Assembly: GCA_004295085.1 (NCBI GenBank)
Contig: SHNF01000014.1
Span: 98,319-162,318 of the forward strand
Direction: 5' to 3'
Source of the DNA: Planctomycetota bacterium
GTDB lineage: Bacteria > Planctomycetota > UBA1135
Length of the DNA: 64,000 nt
In this document: piece after piece, positions 58,329 through 64,000 of the stretch
Layout of the letters: every line of letters begins with the position of its first letter
Position numbering within the stretch: the stretch's first letter is position 1
Translations under genes and position numbers: made by a program
Notes under the pieces: model-generated
Databases searched by the model: none
What the model was told of the DNA's origin: nothing
Seen by the model: the letters and a program-made list of their open reading frames with translations, nothing else

Positions 58329-59791
58329 GCACCGCCTCCGTCTTCGTCAGCAGAGTCCAGAAGGAGCTGGCCGAAGAGCGGCGCGCCGTGAAAGCGTTCG
58401 TCGAGGGCGACCCGTTGCTCCGGCGCTTCTTCACGGTGTTTCTCTTCGAGGATCTGCCGGCCGCCGACGCTCGGGCCGACGCCGTGTACCTTGACGAGGT
58501 GGACCGCGCGGAGCTCTACGTCGGAGTCTTTGGCAACGAATACGGCTTCGAGGACGCGCAGGGCCTCTCGCCCACCGAGCGGGAGTTCGACCGCGCCACG
58601 GTGCGGGCAAAGCCGCGGTTCATCTTCGTCAAGGGAGCGGACGAGCACTCGCGGCACCCGAAGATGGCGGCGCTCGTCCGGCGGGCTGGCGAGCAGTTGA
58701 TCCGGCGCCGGTTCGCCGGCGCTCCGGAGCTCACATCGGCGCTCTACGCGAGCCTCGTCGAGCATCTCGAGCGCACTGGGCGGCTGCGTACCAAGCCCTT
58801 CGATGCGGCCGCCTGTCCTGAAGCGACGCTGGCCGATCTCTCCGCGGAGAAGCTGAACCGGTTCCTCGCTCGGGCTCAGGCGGAGCGGGGGTATGCGCTT
58901 CCTCCCGGCACCGCCATGGAGACCGCGCTCGCGCACCTCAACCTGCTCGACGGTCTGGCGCCAAGCCATGCCGCCGTGCTTCTCTTCGGGCAGAACCCGC
59001 AGCGGTTCCTCTTGAGCTCGGAGATCAAGTGCCTTCACTTCCACGGCACCGAAGTGCGCAAGCCGATCCCGTCCTACCAGGTCTACAAGGGAACGGTCTT
59101 CGAGCTCGTTGATCAGGCGCTGGACTTCGTGATGGCAAAGATCGCGCGCCGGGTCGGCACGCGGGCCGCGGGCCCCTCGGCGCCCGTAGAGTACGAGCTG
59201 CCGCGGGAGGCCGTGGCCGAGGCCATCGTCAATGCGGTCGCCCACCGCGACTACGTGAGCAACGCCAGCGTGCAGGTGATGCTCTTCTCCGACCGGCTCG
59301 AGGTCTGGAACCCCGGAGAGCTGCCGCCGCCGCTCACCGTGGAGCGGCTGCGGAGACCGCATCCCTCTATCCCGCACAACCCGCTGATCGCCGAGCCACT
59401 GTTCCTGGCGGGCTACATCGAGAAGGCTGGCACGGGGACCCTGGACATGATCGCGCGACTTCGCGAGGCCGGGCTCCCGGAGCCCGAGTTTCGGCAGGAC
59501 GGCGGCACCTTCGTCCAGGCGCTCCGTCGGCCGACGGTCGCTGCGACCCCGGAAGTCGCCCCGGAAGTCACCCCGGAAGTCAGGCTCGCCCGGATCCTCG
59601 TCGGAGAGATGACAAGGCAGCAGCTCCAAGAGGCGCTCCGCTTGAAGGACGACGAGCACTTCCGGAAGGCCTACCTCCAGCCGGCCCTGGAGGCGGGGTT
59701 GATCGAGATGACGATCCCGGACAAGCCGCGAAGCAGCAAGCAGCGGTACCGTCTGACTCCGGAGGGGATGGAAGCGAGGAAGGAGCCATGA
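58325..59791 (+). CDS. DUF4062 - HATPase_c_4-type ATP-binding protein (defence island)
   Basis: 488 residues from GTG. Residues 1-95 match DUF4062 (ASVFVSRVQKELAEERRAVKAFVEG, ELYVGVFGNEYGFED), a domain with a TIR-like Rossmann layout found in immune-type proteins. About 290-385 resembles the HATPase_c_4 region (EAVAEAIVNAVAHRDY, YIEKAGTGTLDMIARL) seen in RecG-C/Schlafen-like regulators. The last 60 residues form a winged helix (RQQLQEALRLKDDEHFRKAYLQ). A 12-bp tandem repeat encodes TPEVAPEVTPEV at 408-419. A sensor or effector role is inferred. Overlaps by GTGA and ATGA with neighbours. Confidence 0.8.
   Translation: MSTASVFVSRVQKELAEERRAVKAFVEGDPLLRRFFTVFLFEDLPAADARADAVYLDEVDRAELYVGVFGNEYGFEDAQGLSPTEREFDRATVRAKPRFIFVKGADEHSRHPKMAALVRRAGEQLIRRRFAGAPELTSALYASLVEHLERTGRLRTKPFDAAACPEATLADLSAEKLNRFLARAQAERGYALPPGTAMETALAHLNLLDGLAPSHAAVLLFGQNPQRFLLSSEIKCLHFHGTEVRKPIPSYQVYKGTVFELVDQALDFVMAKIARRVGTRAAGPSAPVEYELPREAVAEAIVNAVAHRDYVSNASVQVMLFSDRLEVWNPGELPPPLTVERLRRPHPSIPHNPLIAEPLFLAGYIEKAGTGTLDMIARLREAGLPEPEFRQDGGTFVQALRRPTVAATPEVAPEVTPEVRLARILVGEMTRQQLQEALRLKDDEHFRKAYLQPALEAGLIEMTIPDKPRSSKQRYRLTPEGMEARKEP
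59546..59581 (+). repeat. three 12-bp tandem repeats in the DUF4062 gene
   Basis: (A/G)CCCCGGAAGTC occurs three times in a row at 59546, 59558 and 59570, encoding T-P-E-V, A-P-E-V, T-P-E-V. The repeats sit in the linker before the winged helix. Slippage would lengthen or shorten the linker in frame. Confidence 0.85.
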
Positions 59792-62700
59792 GCAGCGTGG
59801 AGGGCAACGCCGGGCCCGCGAAACCGCTCTTCATCGACAATCGCGACGGGAACACGCTGGCCCGGGCGATTACGACCCACCTCGCGGCGCTGCGGAAGGA
59901 GGGGAAGACCCCCGTCGAGCTCTGCGTGGCGAGCTGCTACTTTAATCCGCAGGGGCTCGAGCTGATCGCGGGCGAGGCGCGGTACCTACCGCGCATCCGG
60001 CTCCTGCTAGGCGCGGATCCAATGCCCGAGGCGACGGCTGCGCGCCGCACGCCGTACGACCCCACGGAGCCCGAGTTCACCCGGCGGCGCGTGCGCCAAG
60101 GGCTGGTCGAGCTCGAGCACAGTCTGCGGCGCGAGCGGGACTTCCTACCCTTCGATCTCCAGGAGGATCGAGCCATCCGGGGTCTCCTGGCCTTCCTGCG
60201 CTCGGGGCGTATCGAGGTCCGGCGCTATGAGCAGCACTTCCTCCACGCCAAAGCCTTTGTGTTCCGCGGCCAGGAGCGTGGCCTCCTCGCCGGGTCGGCG
60301 AATCTTACGCGCGCGGGACTCAGGACGAACCTCGAGCTGGTGCTCGGTCACCACGAGGACCCGCTCGTCGCGCGGGTCGAGACATGGTTCGACTCGCTCT
60401 GGGAGGAGGCGGTGCCGTTCGACCTCGCGGCGATCTACGAGGAGCTCCTCGCCGAGGTGTCGCCCTACCTCGTCTACCTGAAGGTGCTCTGGCACCTGTA
60501 CCACGCCGAGCTGGAGGAGGAGGAGCGCGAAACGGGCCGGATCCCGATCACCACATTCCAGAAGCATGGAGTCTGGCGAGCCCGGAAGATCCTGGCAAAG
60601 TACGGTGGTGTCATGGTCGCCGACGGTGTCGGCCTCGGGAAGACCTATACGGCGGGCGAGATCATCCGCGACTACCGCGAGCGCCGGCAGCGCGTGCTCC
60701 TCGTCTGTCCAGCAAGCCTGCGCGACACGACCTGGGAGCGCTTCCTGAACGACCACCAGCTCCTCGTCGAGTGCCTGTCCTTCGAGGAGCTGGCGAACGA
60801 CGCACAGCTCGGCGGCGAGCAACGCCACCTGAAGAACCCTCTCGACGACTACGCGCTGGTGGTGGTTGACGAGGCGCACAACTACCGCAATCCCGATACG
60901 GCCAAGCGCGCCGCCATCCTGCGGCGCCTGCTGGCGGGAAAGCGGCGTGACCTGCTCCTCCTCACGGCGACGCCCGTCAACAACTCGCTCTGGGACCTGT
61001 ACCACCTGCTGCGCTTCTTCATGAAGCAGGACGCCTGGCTCGCGGACCGCGGCGTACTCTCGATCCGCGAGCGATTCGAGCACGCGATGCGCGAGGATCC
61101 GTTCAGCCTGAGCCCGGACCTGCTCTATCCAATCATCGACGCGACGACGGTGAAGCGAACCCGGCGCTTCATCAAGAAGCACTATTCGAGCGATCTGATC
61201 CGTGGACCGGATGGGCGCATGGTGCCGATCCGCTTCCCGAGGCCGCTGGCGTCCTCGATAGGCTACGACCTCGACGCGGTGCTCCCTGACTTCTTCGCGC
61301 GGCTCGAGGAGATCCTCATGCCCGCGGACGGGCACCCGCTGCTGCGGATGGCCCGCTACCAGCCGGAGCTGTATCCGGCCGGCGGGAGCGCTGATGGAGG
61401 GGACACGGCGCTCGTCGGACTGCTGCGCTCCGCGCTGCTCAAGCGCTTCGAGTCCTCGGCCGAGGCGTTCCGGCAGACGCTCGGGCGCATGATCCGCGAG
61501 CACGAGGTCTTCCTAGAGGCGCTCGCGCAGGGCCGCGTCGTTCGCAAGGAGTTCTTCCGCGAGATCTCCGCCGCGGAGGACGAGGGCGACATGGAGGAGA
61601 TCCTGGAGGCGAGCGAGCATGCCGACGATGTCGCCGCCTATGACGTTCCGCGGCTGGCTACGGATGTCCACTCGGATCTCGAGCTGCTTCGCGAAATGGA
61701 AGCGGCGGCCAGCAGCGTACGGCCGGAGAGTGACCCGAAGCTGGCAGCACTCGTCGAAGAGCTGGCCGCGATCGCGAAGCAGGCTGCCGGCGAAGCACTG
61801 GACGAGGAAGACGCACGGCAGAAGCGCAAGGTGCTCGTTTTTTCGCACTACGAGGACACGATCGACTGGATCGAAGAACACCTGGGAAGGGTCATCGCCC
61901 GCGATGCGCGCCTCGCGCCCTACCGTGACCGCGTCACCTCGGTCAGCGGGGCCGAGGTCCGGGGTGGCGTCTCTCGAGCTAGGGCGCTCCACGGCTTCGC
62001 GCCGGCTTCGACGGGAGCCATGCCGCCCGAAACCGAGGATCGCTTCGACCTCCTTCTGTGCACCGACGTGCTCGCAGAGGGCATGAACCTGCAGCAGTGC
62101 CGAAACGTCGTGAACTACGACCTTCCTTGGAACCCGATGCGTCTCGTCCAGCGCCACGGGCGCGTGGACCGCATCGCAAGTCCGCACCATGAGGTGTATC
62201 TCCGGACGTTCTTCCCTGACGCTCAGCTCGATGCGCTCCTGAATCTTGAGGGTCGGGTACGACGCAAGCTCGCGCAGGCGGCGGCGTCCGTCGGCGTAGA
62301 GGAGGCGCCGATCGAGTGGGGAGCGACCGGCGAGCAGTCCTTTGCCGAGACGCGCGAGGAGATCGAGAAGCTGCACCGCGGAGATGCTTCGATCTACGAA
62401 GCCGGCGGTACCTCGGGCGCCGCGCAGACCGGCGAGGAGTACCGCCAGGAGCTCCGCCGAGGGCTGGAGAGGTTTGGCGGGATGATCCCCGAGCTCCCGT
62501 GGCGCGTGGGCTCAGGCATGAGAAAGGGGGCGCAGGATGGGCACGTCTTCTGCGCGACAGTAGGCGAGCGGATCTACCTTCGCTTCGTCCCCCTCGATCC
62601 CGGCGGCGCGATCGTCAGCGAGCTCGGCACTTGCCTGCGGTTGTTGGAATGCACCGAGGACACCCCGCGAATGCTCAGTCACGAGATGGCCCGGGCGGTG

Positions 62701-63105
62701 TACGAAGCATGGGAGAGGGCCCGGAGGAACATCCTGGAGGCATGGACATTTGAGACCGACCCGGCCAATCTGCAGCCGCGGATCCGTAAGCTCAACCGCG
62801 ACGTCGCCGCGTTCCTGCGTGCCAATCCGCCGCCTGACGTAGATCAGGAACGCCTCAATCGCGCGCTCGACGCAGTAGAGTCACCTTGGCCGCGTCGGGA
62901 GGAGAATCTGCTGCGGATCGCGTGGGAGCGAGTCTGCGGATCGAACGTGGAGAAGGCGCGGTCTCTCATCGATGCGATCGAGAGTATCGGAGCCGAACCC
63001 TTCCACGCCCCGGAGCCGCTGCCTCCGATCACCGGGGAAGACATTCACTTGATAACGTGGCTGGCGCTTTCGCGAGAAGCAGAAGATGGAGATGGTGGTG
63101 GGTGA
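59788..63105 (+). CDS. phospholipase D - SNF2 helicase (defence island)
   Basis: 1105 residues. The N-terminal domain has a PLD-type site: LHAKAF (HxK, about 152) and GSANLTRAGL (about 170), typical of nuclease PLD domains. The SNF2/DEAD-like core has Walker A DGVGLGKTYTAGE (about 285), VVVDEAHNYRN (about 362), TATPVNN and motif VI RLVQRHGRVDRI (about 788). The C-terminal 250 residues are helical. The PLD-helicase combination is used by several restriction and DISARM-like systems to cut unmodified DNA; here a methyltransferase is the operon's first gene. AGGAGCC precedes the ATG. Confidence 0.87.
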   Translation: MSSVEGNAGPAKPLFIDNRDGNTLARAITTHLAALRKEGKTPVELCVASCYFNPQGLELIAGEARYLPRIRLLLGADPMPEATAARRTPYDPTEPEFTRRRVRQGLVELEHSLRRERDFLPFDLQEDRAIRGLLAFLRSGRIEVRRYEQHFLHAKAFVFRGQERGLLAGSANLTRAGLRTNLELVLGHHEDPLVARVETWFDSLWEEAVPFDLAAIYEELLAEVSPYLVYLKVLWHLYHAELEEEERETGRIPITTFQKHGVWRARKILAKYGGVMVADGVGLGKTYTAGEIIRDYRERRQRVLLVCPASLRDTTWERFLNDHQLLVECLSFEELANDAQLGGEQRHLKNPLDDYALVVVDEAHNYRNPDTAKRAAILRRLLAGKRRDLLLLTATPVNNSLWDLYHLLRFFMKQDAWLADRGVLSIRERFEHAMREDPFSLSPDLLYPIIDATTVKRTRRFIKKHYSSDLIRGPDGRMVPIRFPRPLASSIGYDLDAVLPDFFARLEEILMPADGHPLLRMARYQPELYPAGGSADGGDTALVGLLRSALLKRFESSAEAFRQTLGRMIREHEVFLEALAQGRVVRKEFFREISAAEDEGDMEEILEASEHADDVAAYDVPRLATDVHSDLELLREMEAAASSVRPESDPKLAALVEELAAIAKQAAGEALDEEDARQKRKVLVFSHYEDTIDWIEEHLGRVIARDARLAPYRDRVTSVSGAEVRGGVSRARALHGFAPASTGAMPPETEDRFDLLLCTDVLAEGMNLQQCRNVVNYDLPWNPMRLVQRHGRVDRIASPHHEVYLRTFFPDAQLDALLNLEGRVRRKLAQAAASVGVEEAPIEWGATGEQSFAETREEIEKLHRGDASIYEAGGTSGAAQTGEEYRQELRRGLERFGGMIPELPWRVGSGMRKGAQDGHVFCATVGERIYLRFVPLDPGGAIVSELGTCLRLLECTEDTPRMLSHEMARAVYEAWERARRNILEAWTFETDPANLQPRIRKLNRDVAAFLRANPPPDVDQERLNRALDAVESPWPRREENLLRIAWERVCGSNVEKARSLIDAIESIGAEPFHAPEPLPPITGEDIHLITWLALSREAEDGDGGG

Positions 63106-63338
63106 GAGGAGAGCTGCAGCCGCCAAACCGGGCTCATGACGCGTGGCTGGGTATGGCCACGGCCCAAGGGGAACTTGACATCCTGGAGCGTGTGCTCTCT
63201 TACGACGAGGCGACCGAGATCTTCGTGCCGGTGAACTCGCTCGGAGCCAAGCTGCGGAGCTCTGACCTGGCACTCGCCCAGATCACAGCAAGGTGGCGTG
63301 GTGCTCTGAAGACCTTCCAAGCATTCCAGGAGCAGTGA
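63102..63338 (+). CDS. small protein closing the defence operon
   Basis: 78 residues from a GTG that overlaps the helicase stop (GTGA). Segments: DAWLGMATAQGELDILERVL and FVPVNSLGAKLRSSDLALAQI. No family recognised. Coupled translation with the helicase argues it belongs to the system. The next ATG (63338) opens only 17 codons. Confidence 0.6.
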   Translation: MRGELQPPNRAHDAWLGMATAQGELDILERVLSYDEATEIFVPVNSLGAKLRSSDLALAQITARWRGALKTFQAFQEQ

Positions 63339-63549
63339 TGATGGACACGGTGTTTGGATTGACTCGTGACCATGGACGCCGCGCCGGATAGCCGACTTCA
63401 TCGAGCGCTGCGCGCGCCACATGCGCGAGAGGGAGCGCGCTCTGAAGTGGCGCTGTGCGTGCTGGTAGCCGTGCTGCTACCGCTTGGTCTCGTACTTCCC
63501 GCTGCGGCGCTTGCCTTCGGCGAGCCGCTCGATGGCGGTGGCGGCTGAC
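63339..63549. other. region without an intact gene
   Basis: Only short interrupted frames are present, for example a stretch reading ADFIERCARHMRERERALKW in one frame and a minus-strand ...EGKRRSGKYETKR end in another. It looks like a decayed gene or the junction of inserted DNA. Nothing functional can be supported. Confidence 0.5.
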
Positions 63550-63879
63550 ATGAAGGCATTCGTCGTCGAGAAGTATGGCAAGAGCGGTCTCCGCGCCGCC
63601 GATGTGCCCGAGCCCAGCGTCGGGCCGCGTGACGTCCTGGTCCGGGTGAGTGCGGCCGGCGTCAACCCGCTGGACAAGAGGGTCCGGGACGGCGAGCTCA
63701 AGCTGGTCCTGAAGTACAAGACGCCGTTCGTGCTCGGTCATGATGTCGCGGGCCTCGTGACGGAGGTCGGGGCCGGCGTGCGCGACTTCCGGATCGGTGA
63801 CGAGGTCTACTCCCGACCCCGGGATCTCCGGATCGGCACCTTCGCCGAGTACATCGCGATCGACCACGCCGACGGGTAG
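63550..63879 (+). pseudogene. zinc/quinone alcohol dehydrogenase, 5' fragment
   Basis: 109 residues beginning MKAFVVEKYGKSGLRAADV, then PRDVLVRVSAAGVNPLDKRVRDGE and PFVLGHDVAGLVTEVGAGV, the N-terminal catalytic (GroES-like) domain of a medium-chain quinone-reductase-like dehydrogenase, which is normally about 310-340 residues. The frame stops with TAG at 63877, right where the following mobile-looking sequence begins, so the gene is truncated and cannot make an active enzyme. Confidence 0.8.
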
Positions 63880-64000
63880 TGTCCCGCTTGCTGTGGAAAT
63901 TGGAGGAGGTGTAGTCTCCGGGGTGAGCAAAACCCAGAGCCGCGGGAGAGCGGCCACACGGAGACCACACCATGAGAGCCGATGATAGCAAGACAGGGAT
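63880..64000 (+). mobile_element. probable left end of an insertion sequence, cut by the window edge
   Basis: From about 63878, TAGTGTCCCGCTTGCTGTGG starts sequence unrelated to the dehydrogenase it interrupts. An ATG at 63972 opens a frame reading MRADDSKTG at the window end, which resembles the first residues of IS5/IS1182-group transposases (MRGDD-type starts). Only about 120 nt are visible, so the family, the inverted repeats and the target duplication cannot be shown. Confidence 0.4.

Noticed and set aside
50834..63338. Classical DISARM system
   Set aside because: A methyltransferase and an SNF2/PLD protein are present, but no DrmA-type DUF1998 helicase or DrmB was found in the operon.
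50834..63338. BREX system
   Set aside because: The PglX-like methyltransferase fits, but no PglZ, BrxC or Lon-like gene is in the operon.
63338..63391. Seventeen-codon frame following the defence operon (ATG at 63338)
   Set aside because: Too short, no motif, and it runs into obviously decayed sequence.

Overview
The window is GC-rich bacterial DNA, densely coded on both strands. No rRNA or tRNA gene or CRISPR array was seen. Gene content (M28 peptidase with PDZ, type I sulfatase, redoxin-cytochrome c-copper monooxygenase fusion, choice-of-anchor V cytochrome-like protein, TPR-metalloprotease giant, TolB-like propeller, two ClpS proteins, LigD without a visible Ku) suggests a Planctomycetota-like Gram-negative. 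Myxococcota or Acidobacteriota cannot be excluded from sequence alone.

Layout. 1-10 kb: Cys-rich small protein, LigD, DUF1328 membrane peptide, M28 peptidase, DUF4442 thioesterase-like protein, and a minus-strand run with a copper monooxygenase fusion and acylphosphatase. 10-13.3 kb: TPP riboswitch plus thiC, then a small accessory cassette (ORF6N protein, PIN/RHH toxin-antitoxin pair). 13.4-21.5 kb: MocR regulator facing a glutamine-amidotransferase operon, then a two-domain thioredoxin gene with an in-frame UGA exactly where the first Cys of a CxxC should be, followed by a bacterial-SECIS-like hairpin (a probable selenoprotein), then a DUF4932 protein, an NHL protein, YceH and ClpS. 21.5-33.2 kb: ThrE-like exporter, anchor-V protein, second ClpS, HAD phosphatase, NapH-like ferredoxin membrane protein, OsmC, sulfatase, TolB-like protein, yidD-rnpA, lysine 6-aminotransferase. 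33-50.6 kb: large exported proteins, RlmN, DHH phosphoesterase, the tig-clpP-clpX group and mnmG.

50.8-63.3 kb is a defence island: six plus-strand genes each joined to the next by a 4-nt start/stop overlap. In order they encode an Eco57I/PglX-like adenine methyltransferase, a SIR2-like NADase, a HerA helicase, a DUF4062-HATPase protein, a phospholipase D-SNF2 helicase, and a 78-aa protein. The set looks like a modification/restriction system (methyltransferase plus PLD-helicase) into which a SIR2-HerA abortive-infection module and a DUF4062 ATPase have been built as one polycistron. I know the parts from separate defence systems but not this assembly; it is the main candidate for an undescribed system. 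It is followed by degraded sequence, an alcohol dehydrogenase fragment cut off after 109 residues, and what looks like the left end of an insertion sequence running off the window.

Regulatory features read directly include the TPP riboswitch, an RHH operator palindrome, MocR-type direct repeats, several TAGGCT-like -10 boxes so close to start codons that leaderless transcripts are likely, and several hairpins between genes.
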